Part shown: positions 1 through 12,199 of the stretch, piece by piece | Position numbering within the stretch: the stretch's first letter is position 1 | Layout: each line of letters opens with the position of its first letter | NCBI GenBank assembly: GCA_029204225.1 | Contig: CM055092.1 | Location: 14,060,059 to 14,124,058 of the forward strand | Origin: Diphasiastrum complanatum | Taxonomy: Eukaryota > Streptophyta > Lycopodiopsida > Lycopodiales > Lycopodiaceae | DNA: 64,000 nt | Direction of reading: 5' to 3' | Program-made: the position numbers and the translations under genes | The notes under the pieces: generated by a model | Seen by the model: only the letters and a program-made list of their open reading frames with translations | Database searches by the model: none | What the model was told of the DNA's origin: nothing

Positions 1-299
1 TCCATGTTTTAAGAGCATGAATAACAACAAAAAGAATTTTTTCTTGTGTAGTATAGATGATATGGGTATAACTCAACTTATTACTCTCAAAAGCCACTAG
101 TATACTATCTTGTAAAAGAAGTGCTCGAGTTGCAAGGTCAATTGTATCAATTCTAACTATGTAATTACATTCACAATATAGTATGGGAGCTTAAACAATC
201 AAATCCTTAGAGAGTTAAAGCCATCATTTTATTTTAAATTGCATACATGCTTACTTGACTATTCTTATTTCTCTTAAGTTTAAAAATTAAGAGTATCAA

Positions 300-880
300 T
301 ATGTAGCGCAGGCATCCCAAAGGGAACCGGGAACCACGACTTAGCTTCCCAGCCTTCAACTCTTGCCATCCAAACCCACTTGACATACAAGCAGCTAACT
401 TGCCAACAATGATCAGACTTAACCAACTTGAAGTTCCGAAAACCAACATTGAGATCCAACATGGCGCCATGCCAGATCAAGGGTCCCGATGTGGGTGACT
501 TCCCTCCAAGCAAGCCGTCCGACATACATCAAACTTAACCAACTCGAAGCTTTGTTACAAACGAGTAACATCCATTCCAAGCAAGCGGTCTGACTTACAT
601 CATACTTAACCAACTGAAAGCTTCGTCACGAGCGCTGGAAGCCAACCTGGCGCCACGCCAGAATGGACAGCCATAAACAAGTAACTTCCACCCAAGCAAG
701 CCATCCAACTCAGCCGACAGGTTAGAGCCCGTTCCCCAAGAGCTTAACCCATTCACGTTCATGCAACGAACACTCAGAACCACAAGCAACGACAAATATG
801 TAGACAACCAATTCCTGGACCAAATGGTCCCGACAATATACTGTTGGTGCCACGAACCGAATGGTCCCGACGGCATACCG
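300..880. repeat. Irregular direct repeats of unknown origin
   Basis: The motif ATCA-x-ACTTAACCAACT recurs near 412, 528 and 598. CCAAGCAAGC-type blocks recur near 506, 578 and 693, and TGGCGCCA-containing blocks near 461 and 649. The units are degenerate and unevenly spaced (about 70 to 120 bp), so this is not a clean satellite. Overlapping ORFs in this stretch look like chance. It may be part of an old LTR, but I found no partner copy in the window. Confidence 0.45.
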
Positions 881-2560
881 CTGGCGTCCCAAGATACGAC
901 CCTCAGCTATGTGCCAAGTTAAAATTTTTGAAAGCGGCCTTACAACTGGCGCTTTTACCGAACACTGAAACCCAGAAGGTAATCAGAGTCAGTTTGAGGA
1001 AAATGCCACTTTATTGATAAATCTGAGACGGTTACATTTCAAGTGTGTGACCGACCCTAGTCTTCGGGCGCTAGCATGCCTAGGCGAGAGCCATGACAAC
1101 ATTCCAGCAAGGGAGGCTGAGACTTGGTTGGAGCTCACCCTGAGTCGCAACCCGCACTCCCCTATAGTATTGGTGGGATTCGGCACCCCCCCCTCATACC
1201 AAGCACTCTAACCAGGCTGGTAAAACACATTTTTCTCTCTCTAGGATTTTCTCTTTCTAGAAAGTCATTTTGTCTCTCTAGATTTTATTGATCCCCAGGT
1301 TTCCTTTAATCATGTCTAGATCGTGTGAGATGATTGCACATCGATCTGAGCTCTTTGGACTTCGGTAGAACCAATCAAAGATTTTCAGCCATAGGAACTT
1401 GGCACCGGCTGGATTCTAGTCACAGTGGCACCGGCGCCGTTGGTGCCGGGAGCAGCAGGGACGCCGGAGACAATGCTGGCGCCAGTGGCACCGGAAGTAA
1501 AGCTTATGAAGATAGCTTTACAACATCCACCCCACCTTTATAAAATTTGATGTCCTCATCAGATGTCAGATTAAAGTAAAGGTGTCTCCCAATTAAAATA
1601 ACTATACATTTTACGCTACTTAGCATAGTACTCAGTTTACTGGCCACTTTTTATTAACATTGAAGCTGGCACACCACAAGTCGGAGGCTCAGCTCTTTGT
1701 ACTAAAAAATTACATAACTTGAAAATATATCTTTGTCTGGAAAAGTGTAGATTTGATATCGCTTTCGTAAAACCCAAGAACCTTATTAACTGGTGACAGA
1801 GGCCTTTCTTTGAAATGTTCGCCCCTGTCGCTTCTGACTTTCGACTTTGGAACTCCTTTGAGCTCCTGATTTGTCCTTGATGCACTTTGTGTTGAGCTCC
1901 CTGAGCTCCAGATTTGATCAGTTCCGCACAGGTATCAAGGCTCCCTGAGCCAAAGGATTTATCGTTTGATTGCCCACTTTATGGTCCACTCCGTGCCTTG
2001 TTGCTTCTGCACCTTGATTTCTCTCCTTGTCCCAGTCTGATCTTGATACTTTTCCATCTTGGCTCTTTAAGGTAGGCAAAGATTGAGTACTCCGCAATGC
2101 ACCTCTCACTTAGCTTGAAATAGCTCTTTGAATCAGCCCAAATGTAACCATTTACCTCGTGGAAAGCCAAAGAGTCACACCAGTTTGATCCGCATCCAAA
2201 CTATCTCTTCGCGTTTGTTTGAAGCACCATGTCCGTCGCACAAAACTTGACTTTCACAATTCCATCACTGGTCAGTTGCCTCACAGTCAAAACAAGAAGT
2301 GTACATCGAACTTGGCTTCAAGTAGTTCTCGTTGAATCAGACACATGCACCCAGAGTATGCATAGATAGCACTACTGAACCTTCGCCTAGGAAACCTTTG
2401 CTAGTTTTATTTTTAGATTCTGATTTTATAGATCAAGTCTCTATCAAATTTTGAGTCAAATCTGATACAGTCTCATTTTGATTCTGAAATTTTTTTCATT
2501 TTTGAGAAGTATCGATTGGTTGATTTTCGAAATCTTTTTTACGATATAGGAATCTGATTC
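881..2560. other. No gene recognised; GC-richer and pyrimidine-rich patches
   Basis: No ORF here resembles a known protein. A pyrimidine-rich stretch (about 1,228-1,290) is followed by a GC-rich block at about 1,400-1,500 rich in GGCACC/GGTGCC. One piece, GGCGCCGTTG near 1,434, resembles the start of a tRNA-Asp-type primer site used by Athila-like gypsy elements, but the match is short. The stretch could be the LTR and leader of the gypsy element that starts downstream. Its gag region is not recognisable. Confidence 0.3.
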
Positions 2561-3426
2561 TTGTCAAGTGGAGAAGAACAAAAGCTTGAAGCTGCTAAAG
2601 CAACATCCGGAGCTCATTCTTCACAATTGCAGTCACCAAAAAATTTGCGTGCAAATATGAATGTTCAGTTGCATCATCATGAAGAACCCTTCAAGATGAC
2701 TAAACTTGAAGCACCGCAAACAAAACTACTCATGAATATTTTGTCTCGTAAGATCAATATTTTGTTGAGAGAGTTCCTGAAGTTGGTGCCAAAAGCAAAA
2801 GAAGTATTAGCGCAAAAGTTAACTCAAGCTGAACCAGAAGTCCATCAGGAGCCACTTTTTTGTGTTGAATTTGAAGAATCTAATGAAGTACTCCATGTCG
2901 GAGCAGCTTGGGAAAGTGAACAAAAAAATATCACCCTACCGATACATCATAAACAATTTCCTAATGAAGTAGCTGTGATAGATAGCGGTTCGGGAGTTAA
3001 CCTGATTTCTACAAAGCTATGTGCAAAATAGGGCCCTACAAAGATAAAACCTGCGACTTTTGCCATTAAGCTAGCTGATCAACAGTTCGTCCGCGAGGAA
3101 TGGTTGAAGATATACTTGTCAGAATTTCCGGAGTACAGTTCGTCATTACTTTCGTAGTAATGGACTAACCAGAAGCACCAAATGTCTACCGAGTCCTATT
3201 GGAACGCCCATGGTTACAAGTTGCGCAAGTAATTCATAACTGGGGTACCGAAAAAACCACTTTTGAAAATTGTGGACGTGCAGTCAAGGTTGATCCTGCA
3301 ACTTGGACTATCAAACTAGTGGTTCAAAAAGAGTATGATGATTCATCAACAACGAATCATACTTGTGACCGACCAGTAAAAAAATTGAGAGTTCATTACG
3401 ATTCTCAAATCAATACTGTCAACTAG
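2561..3426 (+). pseudogene. Gypsy A aspartic protease region
   Basis: The upstream half is a charged linker of about 130 residues. The protease active-site motif DSGSGVNLIS lies near 2,978-3,007. A TAG at 3,029 follows, then more protease-like sequence (ATFAIKLADQQF and LLERPWLQ) in changing frames up to 3,426. In living relatives this domain cleaves the Gag-Pol polyprotein. The open frame begins without an ATG, so it is an internal slice of a former polyprotein. Confidence 0.7.
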
Positions 3427-3465
3427 AGAGAAGATTTTGCAACGATTGACTGTAAAGTAGGATAT

Positions 3466-4200
3466 ATGTGTCAACAAGATAATCAGTCCGATTCGAGCGA
3501 GATTTCATTATTGGATCGAACCTTGAATACACCGATCACTTTTCCTTTGAATGTGTTGAATGTAGCTTGGATATCAACGGAGCCTATACCAGATCCGATT
3601 GAACTTATTCTTGTGAGTCATGCCTTGACTTATGATGGCAATGCAAAACTTACTGATGAGCAGATTCTAAATCATATGGATCCGACCCGATTTGGAGTGC
3701 GTAATATTCCTGATGAACAAACAATAGAACCGTCAAAAGCAGTTATATTGAAGGAAGACAGGATCATAGGGTCAATGACGAAGAAACAAGCCCAACAACG
3801 TTATAATACGGTCCTGAAATGGGAAAATCCTCCTCAAAATATTGATTCGAATAATGTGCCACCCTTACTAGATAAAGACAAAGGAAAAGTCAATGATGAT
3901 TCTACAAGTCAGAGTTCTAGCAAGACATCATCGTCTAGGAAGTCTTCACCTTCGAAGAAGAGTTTATCTTCCCAGAAGTCATCATCTCCATGATCAATTC
4001 TTGCTAAGAAGGCTAAGCGAAGATCCAAGACAAGTCCTTCTGATAAAGAACAAGCAGGCGTAGTCTAGCATGATATGCTTGAACATTTTAAACGCTATAC
4101 ACTAGATGATGTGGTTATCATGTTACCCAAAGCACATCGTGAACCTGAAGAATAGGTGCCAGAATCGAAAGATGTTTACGATGGCCTAGCTAGGACACAA
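3466..4200 (+). pseudogene. Gypsy A protease-RT linker, Ser/Lys-rich
   Basis: An open frame of 175 codons runs from 3,466 to 3,993 and ends in a run rich in Ser and Lys. Coding-like sequence continues past TGA and TAG stops to about 4,200. It lies between protease and RT in the same orientation. I recognise no domain. It is probably the disordered spacer of the polyprotein and not a separate gene. Confidence 0.45.
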
Positions 4201-4278
4201 CCTATGAATCTTGCTGAACAAAGAGAACCAGAAAAGATTGTACAAGTTGGATCACAACTTAATCCTGAATAGTTTCAA

Positions 4279-5154
4279 GTGCTACGAACGTTACTTATTA
4301 AGTATCAAGATTGTTTTGCATGGACTTATCAAGATCTCAAAGGTATTCTGACGTCAGTAATTGAACACACCATACCTTTAATACCTGATGTTGTTCCAAA
4401 GGTTACAAAGTTCTATTGTTGTAATCCTAATGTTGCGGATTTGATAAGGAAAGAGCTTCAAAGACTGCTTGATGCCGATTTCATTTATGAGATCGAACAT
4501 ACAGAATGAGTTTCACCGATTGTCATTGTTTCTAAGAAGAATGGGAAATTGAGAATTTGTGTGAATCTCAAGGCCTTGAACAAAGTGATGCAGAAGGATC
4601 ACTTTCCGTTATCTTTTACTGAAAGCATTTTGGACCGCCTTGCTGGAGCGGAAGCTTATAGTTTTTTGGATGGATTTAGTGGTTACAACCAGGTCAATAT
4701 TGCACCTGCAGATCGTCACAAAACAGCTTTTGCAACAGAATGGGACACCTATGCTTACAAAGTAATGCTGTTTGGACTCTGTAATGCACCAAGTTCGTTC
4801 CAAAGAGTAATGCAATTTGCTTTTAAAGATTATGTACAGAATTTTTTTGAAATTTACTTGGATGACCTTGGAGTCCATAGCACAAATATAGACCACCTGG
4901 ATCGATTGGAGAAAGTATTTGAAAGATGTCGCAAGTATCAAATTTCTCTAAATCCAGAAAAATGTCAGATATGGGTTTCCCACGGAGTTGTGCTTGGGCA
5001 TGTAATATCGAGACATGGCATTGCCACAGATTATTTTAAAATCAAGATTATTGTGGAATTGCCACCACCAACAAGAATTCGTGGAGTTTATATGTTTATG
5101 GGTCATGCGAACTACTACCAAATTTTTATTATCTTCTTTTCGGATTTAGCATGA
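4279..5154 (+). pseudogene. Gypsy A reverse transcriptase
   Basis: Two collinear frames, 4,279-4,509 and 4,549-5,154, are separated only by a TGA. Visible RT blocks are VSKKNGKLRICVNLKALNKV, FLDGFSGYNQV, LFGLCNAPSSFQRVM and the catalytic YLDD near 4,855-4,866, followed by the conserved LNPEKCQ and LGHVIS blocks. In active elements the enzyme copies the RNA genome into cDNA. The catalytic Asp pair is kept, but stops on both sides leave no functional polyprotein. Confidence 0.85.
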
Positions 5155-5166
5155 CCTATATACAAA

Positions 5167-5776
5167 TTGACTATTGTTCCTATTTGGATAGTAGAAGCGT
5201 TAGAAGCCTTTGAAAAATTAAAAAAAGCATTAACTTCAGCACCGATACTACGTTCTCCAGATTGGATGATTGAGTTTCATGTTTACACTGATGCCTCGAA
5301 ATATGCAATTAGATCAGTTTTGACACAACCAGGTGACTATAAGAAGGACTATCCAATACAATTTGCAAGCAGACAGCTTACAGATCCGGAGAAGAACTAT
5401 TCAACAACAACAAACGTTAGCCATGATTTTTTCTGTATGGAAATTTCGTCATTACCTCATGGAAACGCACTTTGCATTTTATACGGATCACCAACCGTTA
5501 CTTTACTTGGTAAACAAGATGTGCAATACTAGGCGTATTGCATGATGGTTACTGTTATTGACTGAATTTGACTTTCAAATTGTGGTTCATAAGGGAAAGC
5601 AACATTATCTAGCTGACCACGTTTCGCGAATTGAATCCACACCAGTTAATAGTGAAGTGAATGATGAATTACCAGATGCTGCATTATTCTATGTAGAGGT
5701 AGTGCCTGAGTGGGCAGCGGATATTGTTGAGTATCTGATGCTAGGACAACCGAATGACTCTTTGACAAAAGTATAG
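5167..5776 (+). pseudogene. Gypsy A RNase H
   Basis: RNase H motifs FHVYTDASKYAIRSVLTQ and QFASRQLTDPEKNYSTT occur at about 5,275-5,410, with a frame change near 5,440. The end of the domain (VVHKGKQHYLADHVSRIES) reads in another frame at 5,558-5,640, before a TAG at 5,774. The domain normally degrades the RNA strand of the RNA-DNA hybrid during reverse transcription. It sits directly after RT, as expected for gypsy elements. Confidence 0.75.
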
Positions 5777-5785
5777 AAGAGGCAA

Positions 5786-6935
5786 TTGATTCATCAGGCT
5801 CAACCTTATCAATTGATTGCAGGACAATTGTATCGTCGTAGATCACACAATATTCTACGTAGATGTGTTTTACCGCATGAAATACCAAATTTAATCATGT
5901 TTTCACATGATGGCATGGGCGAAGGACACTTTTCCACAGATATTACTGTTCGCAAACTTTTTCAATCAGGTTGTTTGTGGCCTACACTTCATAAGGACAC
6001 AAAATTATATTCAGGCATGTGGTGTTTGCCAGCGAACACGATGGCTTACTAGACAGAACTATGAACCCTTACATCCGGTTTTATCACAAGCACCATTTGA
6101 AAAATAGGGACTGGATTATGTTGATCCTATCAATTCTGCTGCGCGAGAATCTCACGCCCAATACATTATCGTAGCAACTAATTATATGACCAAGTGGGTT
6201 GAAGCCAAAGTTGTCAAAGTTTTTGATGCGAAATCTATGGCCAAGTTTCTCTATGAAGATATTATTATCAGATTTGGATGTCCGAATGAAATTGTCAGCG
6301 ACCGGGGTACACACTTTGTTAATCAAACAATAAAGTGTTTACTGAAAGATTTTTTTGTTATACAAAAATTTAGTATTCCTTATTATCCCAGAGGGAATGG
6401 CCAAGTTGAACCTTCCAATAAGATTCTCTGCACTATTATGACGCAAATAGTTGAAGCGAGTCGATCTGATTGAAAACATAAATTGCATGCAGCATTATGG
6501 GCATTCAGAACCGCTTACAAGAGTAGTACAATTCAAACACTCTTTTAACTAATTTATGGTCAAGATGCTGTCATGCCGATTGAATTTTTAATATCATCTT
6601 TACGCATAGCAGCAACAGAATGGTTAAATGATGATAAGTCTTTACAACTACGTCATGAAGCATTGCACAAATTGTGTGAAACAAGATTGATGGAAGTTCA
6701 TGCATTAGCAACAGAGAAAGCTCGTCGTAAGACATGGCACGATCGTCGATTACACAAAAAACATCTGAAAGTAGGAAATCTTGCATTGATGTACAAAACC
6801 AAGCTGATCAAGGGAAAATTGAAGTTTACCGGTGTAGGCCCGTATAGAGTGAAGGAAATCCTGAACTATGAAACAGTGATTCTTGAGCACTTGGACGAAA
6901 AACAGTTTGATACTCCTATGAATGACAGCCGATAA
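5786..6935 (+). pseudogene. Gypsy A integrase
   Basis: The N-terminal zinc-binding region (HDGMGEGHFSTDIT then MWCLPANT) lies at 5,900-6,050. The catalytic core contains YMTKWVEAKVV, VSDRGTHFVN and YYPRGNGQVEPSNK at 6,185-6,420, matching the gypsy D,D-35-E core. The C-terminal part with GVGPYRVKEIL ends at 6,935. TAG at 6,105, TGA at 6,471 and TAA near 6,548 interrupt it. There is no chromodomain after the GPY/F-like segment, which separates it from chromoviruses. Confidence 0.8.
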
Positions 6936-7337
6936 CGCAAGTTTTGGCAGCCTCCTCCGCCAGTTCAGCAAGCATGATCCCAATGATTTTCATTTTTATT
7001 TGTTTTTCACTACTTAATTGTTAATTTTGTTTGGAAAAGACAGTAAAAAAAAACAGAGAAAAGAAGAAAAAATGAGAAAAGACTGATGAGCAAAAGTTAG
7101 AAAAGTCATCAAAGTGGAAAAGAGAAAAGAAAGTATTTTCAGAAGATAATTTTTTATGGAAAATGACTTATAAAATCATTGTTTCGGTCATATGTTGCCC
7201 ATACAGTATTGGAAACCTTCGCTGAGCTTTCAGATTATACATCCACTTCAGATATATCTATACTGACTTGGGCGAAGGTTCTTTTCCAAAAAAAATACCT
7301 ATTTCTGAGTTAGACGAATGATCAGCAATATGCCATT
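6936..7337 (+). other. Purine-rich spacer after integrase
   Basis: An A/G-rich stretch at about 7,030-7,140 (repeated AAAAGA and GAAAAG words) separates integrase from the next coding-like region. Polypurine tracts can prime plus-strand DNA synthesis in LTR elements, but no LTR start follows here. I therefore treat it as untranslated spacer. Confidence 0.35.
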
Positions 7338-9136
7338 TTGGGTACCTTCGTCAAGAAGCACCGGCAAAGTCATCTCAACAGGCATCCAGCTCACATAGTT
7401 GACGTCATCCATGCAACGAGATCGTCATTCCTGACTCGCCTTCCACATCACGGCGTCATATTAGGCAAACATCTTCAGCTACACTTCCACCCCCTGCTGC
7501 TGTTCCCATTAAAGTACCTATTCCCCCCGCCTCTGATGCTTCCCTCGCCTCTACTTCTTCTCAAGGACAGTATGTGACCATTGGGACTACCATTCCCATC
7601 GCAGCTGCCCAGGCTGCCTCTCCCCCACAGATCCAAGTTGTTTCCCGAAACACCCAGTATTTCATGGACATGTTCGATGATTCCGATCCCCTTGGGGCCT
7701 CAGAAGTTTTTGTAAAGTCCCAGAGCCCTGCGCCCTTTGAACTCCAATCCCCTAGAAGAGGATTCAAACAGATCCATGGTACTACTAGTTTTGACGACTC
7801 TTTTCAAATCAACCAACAAGATCAAGTTGAAGATGCACCAGCCACAATTCGGGTTGGGCAAGCTATCAAATCACCAAAGTAGTTCGACACCACAGTGCCT
7901 GAGGACTATGACGAAGAAGAATTGTAGACACCTGCTCCACGCCAACCAAACACGGTACCACCTGGTCCTTCTGCTACTATCACCTCTACAATAGTAGATT
8001 CTGGTGATGCTCTTGGTTTAGTCTCAAGCCTTGCGCAAGTGATCCAGTCTATGCTGGAGAAGAAAAAAGAAATGGAATAGCGCATCTCAGATATGGGATT
8101 TGATAATACACTCATTACCCAGAAAGTAAATCGGCTGGACAAAGAATTGAAAATCTCCAAGCAACATGAAGCTAAGTTTGAAGCTGAGAAGAAGAAGGCA
8201 CAACAATTGGTTGATCGCCTAGAGGATTATGTTAGTTCCCTATAGAATGCCCTCACAACCGCCCAAGACCAAGTGGATAGGGTCGTGCATGATGCAAGTT
8301 GGCAAAGGCTAAAGCAACCATCAACGAATATGAAAAGGCTGTCACTCAGGTGTTGGAAGTCGGGCCTCAAATTTCAGTTCCGGTCATGCCGCAGTTCTCC
8401 TCTTTGCACCAAGCTGATGCACCTATGGATACATGGTTGGATTCGGGCATGGACCAAGGTGGAGCCCCTGAAGTTGCAGAAGAACAGCCAGCTCCACAGG
8501 CAATGCAACCAGGTCCATCTTCATCAAGGACCACACCATTGTCCAGAAGAGCAATCAACGTCGAGGGCCAGATCCAGAGCTTTTTAGCACAACATCCTCA
8601 TGAGTCCTCTTGTGGTGGTTGGGTCCTCAAGTTTAGGACCTCTAAAATAGAGGTCGACAAAGAGTTGGATAAAATACCCGCATTGGGAGAGTAGCTAGTT
8701 TTTGAGAAAACTCCAGAATCCATCAGTCAGAAGTCATGTGGCTAGCCCTCGCCAATTGCACGTACATCCATATTACGTACCAATGTCACGTAGGAATAGG
8801 TGGAAGGATTTGGGATTGGCCATGAACAAAATTACTATCCATATGCCGAACTGGCCAATCAGCCACCAACTCTATAGTTGAAAAATTTTAGTGGATTTCC
8901 ACCGGGCACTACAAGCATACCAGCGAAAATATATACACTCTCCTCATCCCACAGTGAGGCAATCGGTGCTCTTTGCAAAAGATTTGACTCTATTGGCATT
9001 CGTGGCAATGCGATGGAATGATTGTCTTCCTCTTTTGGCATTCGATCCAAATAAGCCAATGGTGTTAGAGAACATTAAGGATCAGTTGCCGGTTGCTAAA
9101 CTGTATTCTCATGCTGCAATGATGGGAGGCTCTTGA
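7338..9136 (+). pseudogene. Extra ORF downstream of gypsy A integrase, coiled-coil
   Basis: Coding-like sequence continues for about 1.8 kb after integrase in the same strand, in several frames broken by TAG stops (7,880; 8,078; 8,243; 8,692). It shows a Pro/Ala/Ser-rich start, an acidic segment (MDMFDDSDPLGAS) and then a long heptad-rich stretch (about 8,040-8,340) with Lys/Glu-rich wording such as KELKISKQHEAKFEAEKK. A Gln/Pro-rich segment follows. Tat and Athila elements often carry an additional ORF at this place (envelope-like or unknown). I see no transmembrane segment, so an env-like call is not supported. Confidence 0.5.
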
Positions 9137-9247
9137 AAATCTCGATTCACAACCTGGACAACTTCAATCGTCGGAGCCCACCGTTGTTTTTTGCCGCACA
9201 GTAACTGCATCTCATAGGTGTCATGGAACCGCCACCAGTTTTGGTGG

Positions 9248-9980
9248 GGCATACTGTTGGAGGGTTTGCGGATTCCGAGGCAACACTAACCCTAGTTAAT
9301 AAGTGAGAGGGATTTGGCACCCTACGTGTGTAAGTCCAACCCGATGATCACATAGAGATTTGATTAGTTGAAAGTCAATAACAGGACTTTATGTCTTTTT
9401 GCGGAACTTTTAATGTCGCAGGGCCTAAATGTCAAGTTAGTTATTAAAGTTGGGTTTTCCTTCAATTTGGATGGTTCTCACTCTTTTTTTAATTTGAATA
9501 ATTAGGGAGGCAAAAATGGACCAATAGGATTCAGAGGCCAGGGTCCTCCTTTCTACTATAAAAATGGACCAACTCGAGTTTCCTACACATGTACATATCT
9601 TCATTTCAATAAAGCAAATTGGATCTCTTGTGAAATGGATTTATGAATGTCCTTGCTCTCTATCACTTTTCTTCCATCTCTCATGCTTTTATTGTGTTTT
9701 GCTAATTGTTGGATCTGATTGTTATTGGGATTGCATGTTCTTATACTTTTTATGAGAGAGAAAGAATAAGCTATCTTCATTGTGGATCTAGTGTTAATGG
9801 ATGTAGTGTTAATGCTTAGGGTTAGTGGATGGTAGAGTTAGATGTGAATCTTTCATTCATGTTGAAATCTGAACTATGCTATCACTCTCATGGGAACGAA
9901 TCTACGCATGATAACTAACTTCATCTCCTTGATACTAGATTGATTAGATCTAGGTTGAGGATAGGCAAGGAAAGAAACCC
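9248..9980 (+). repeat. Probable 3' LTR of gypsy A
   Basis: The segment starts TGTTGGAGGG after a G-rich stretch, contains a TATA-like CTATAAAAATG at 9,555 and an AATAAA at 9,608, and stops where truncated integrase of the neighbouring element begins. This order (TG start, TATA box, polyadenylation signal) fits an LTR. No second copy is present in the window, so both borders are estimates. Confidence 0.45.
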
Positions 9981-9984
9981 ACTA

Positions 9985-10231
9985 CAATGACCCAAACCGA
10001 GTCGTGGCCATTCCCTGTACGTGGAAGCCCGACCACAAAGTCCATAGATATACTTTCCCACTTTCCAGTAGGAATATCTAAAGGATGTAATAGGACACTA
10101 GCTTTTAGTCTCTTTGCTTTATTTATCTGGCACTTAGTACATTTAAGTACATAGGTCTCTACTTGACTTTTCATCTTAGGCCACCAAAATTACCTTAAAA
10201 CTAAGTCAAGTGCTCTTTGTATACCCAGATG
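9985..10231 (-). pseudogene. Gypsy B integrase, N-terminal part only
   Basis: The translated sequence shows CTKCQINKAKRLKA (second half of the HHCC zinc-binding domain), then [18 protein letters not shown] with the first catalytic Asp of the core. Homology stops right after DSVWVIV near 9,985, where unrelated sequence begins. The other catalytic residues are therefore absent. In complete relatives this protein inserts the cDNA into the chromosome. Confidence 0.75.
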
Positions 10232-10998
10232 TCATGCGCATGGACTATCATGACACTCATGCAAGATTTGGGCCCTTATAGTGTCATTTTTCGGTACACA
10301 CACCTTTCCTTTACGAAACAAAATCTTGTTTCGAATTAGAAAATCCATTTCAATCTTTCCCTGATTCGAGGAATCTTGCAAACCTAAATTGACCCCCGAA
10401 AGTACTTGTTGCCAATACTTTTCAAAAAAAGGATCGGACTCATATAGTCCTTGAAGAAACTGAAACAACCTCCATTCTATAACAGTAAAGCACAACTGAT
10501 TAATAACCGGTAACCGACTCAAAGCATCTACTAGAGTATTTTGACTTCCTTTATAATAATGTTTAGAAAAGTCAAAGATTTGCATGAATTCAGTCCATCT
10601 AGCTTGCCTCCCCTTTAAATCTGTAGCATCACAGAAATATCGAAGAGTCTGATGATCCGTCAAAACTTCAAATCTGGCTCCATACAAATAATGTCGTCAA
10701 ATTTTCAAAAATGAACCATTGGTAACAGTTCCTTCTCATAGGTACAATACCTAGACTGAACAGGATTGACTTTTTTGCTTTCATAAGCCATAGGACGTTC
10801 ATGTTGCATCAAAACAGCTCCAGTAGCATAATCATTGGCATCGGTCATAACCACAAAAGCCTTATTAGGATCGCCAATGATTATTATTGGTGTCGAAGTG
10901 ACACTTTTCTTAAGCAACTCAAAACAATTATTCGTATCCTCCGTCCACACCACTAGTGGACTCTTAGCCCTCCGGCTTAGCTTCTTATAGCCTTTCAA
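10232..10998 (-). pseudogene. Gypsy B RNase H
   Basis: Two frames cover the domain. 10,998 to 10,705 holds FVVMTDANDYATGAVLMQ and the following AYESKKVNPVQSRYCTYEKE block. 10,687 to 10,232 holds FEVLTDHQTLRYF, RQARWTEFMQ and NTLVDALSRLP. The break between them is a frameshift near 10,690-10,705. The order and wording match the gypsy RNase H that follows RT. Confidence 0.8.
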
Positions 10999-11001
10999 GG
11001 C

Positions 11002-12004
11002 CTAGGTAAGGAGAAATGCCAATCGAGTAAATTGGGGAATATGCTGATGGAAAAATCCAACAAACTCCAAGAAAGACTTGATTTCTAGAACTGTGGTGAG
11101 AATTGGCCAATAAATAACCCTCTGGATATGATCGGGCTCAATCTTCACTTCTCGTTCGGAAATCTTATGCCCCAAATAGGACAATTTCTTAGCAAAAAGT
11201 GTCACACTTAGACTCCTTGGCAAAGAGCTTTTTATTTCTTAGGATGTCCAAGACAATCCTAAGATGCTCTTTATGTTCTGCCAAAGTCTTACTGAACACT
11301 AGGATATCATCTAAGAATACCACTACGAATCTTCTCAAATATGGTCTAAACAAATCGTTCATCATCTGTTGGAAAGTTGCTGGTGCATTGGTCAAACCAA
11401 GAGGCAACACCAAAAATTTGTAGTGATCAAAGCGAGTTCGAAACCTGGTTTTTGGTATATCTTCTGTCTTAATGCGTATCTGATGGTAGTCCAATCTTAG
11501 ATCTATCTTGGAAAAGTACCCAACACCACCAAGATAGTCTATTAGATCATCCATCTGTGGTAGTGGATATTTATTCTTCACGGTTACCTTGTTCAATTTC
11601 TTATAGTCGATACAAAACCTTATAGTCCCATCCTTCCTGGCAACCAAAACCACTGGTGATGCCCAAGGAGACTTACTAGGTTGTACCCACCTCTTTTTTA
11701 GGTAATCATGTAATTGTCTGCTTACCTCAATCTCTTTCAAAGCACTCATCCTAAAAGGACGCTGTGCAATTGGAATTGCTCCAGGTATTAGGTCAATTTT
11801 ATGAGCAACTGTCCTTTTTGGTGGTAAACCTACAGGAAGGTCTAAAAAAACATCATTGAATTCTTGCCTAAGTTCATTATTGGCTTCAAATTCTATAGTG
11901 TTCTCACTGGGTATCTTCATGGCATTTATGATAAGTTCTTCATCATTGCAGCAAATGATATCATTATGAAAACATAAATAAACTTTAAAAGCAGAATTTT
12001 TCAT
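11002..12004 (-). pseudogene. Gypsy B reverse transcriptase
   Basis: The frame 12,004 to 11,189 carries [73 protein letters not shown] and the catalytic FLDDILVFS at about 11,303-11,329. A frameshift near 11,200 moves the C-terminal thumb segment (KLSYLGHKIS) into the frame 11,223 to 11,002. The catalytic Asp pair is intact. The linkage to gag and protease upstream is broken by stops. Confidence 0.85.
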
Positions 12005-12199
12005 AATAGAATTCAGTTCCTATTTAAAATAAAGGTTAACATTTAAACTAGCCATGATCTTAATTAAAAAATTCTCATGCATAGAAGTTAAAGATTTTTG
12101 AACAAAATCAATTTTCATTGACTTATTCTTATTAAAATGTCATTGTTGCCCGAGAACAATATCCACATTTGCTAATGCAACAACATGGAATTCTAGTGT

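Larger units (their letters stand above)
2561..9980 (+). mobile_element. Decayed Ty3/gypsy retrotransposon, Tat/Athila-like (element A)
   Basis: Protease, reverse transcriptase, RNase H and integrase fragments follow each other on the plus strand. A further decayed coding region and an LTR-like 3' end come after them. The RT wording (LDGFSGYNQ, FGLCNAPSSFQ, YLDD) and the absence of a chromodomain place it with non-chromodomain plant gypsy elements of the Tat/Athila type. There is no recognisable gag and no matching 5' LTR, so the 5' end is lost or too diverged. Many in-frame stops, mostly TAG, show that it is dead. The right end abuts the truncated integrase of the next element near 9,980. 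Confidence 0.8.

Noticed and set aside
1430-1450. Possible tRNA-Asp primer site of an Athila-type element
   Set aside because: Only about ten bases match, in a GC-rich block of GGCACC repeats, and no LTR end was found next to it.
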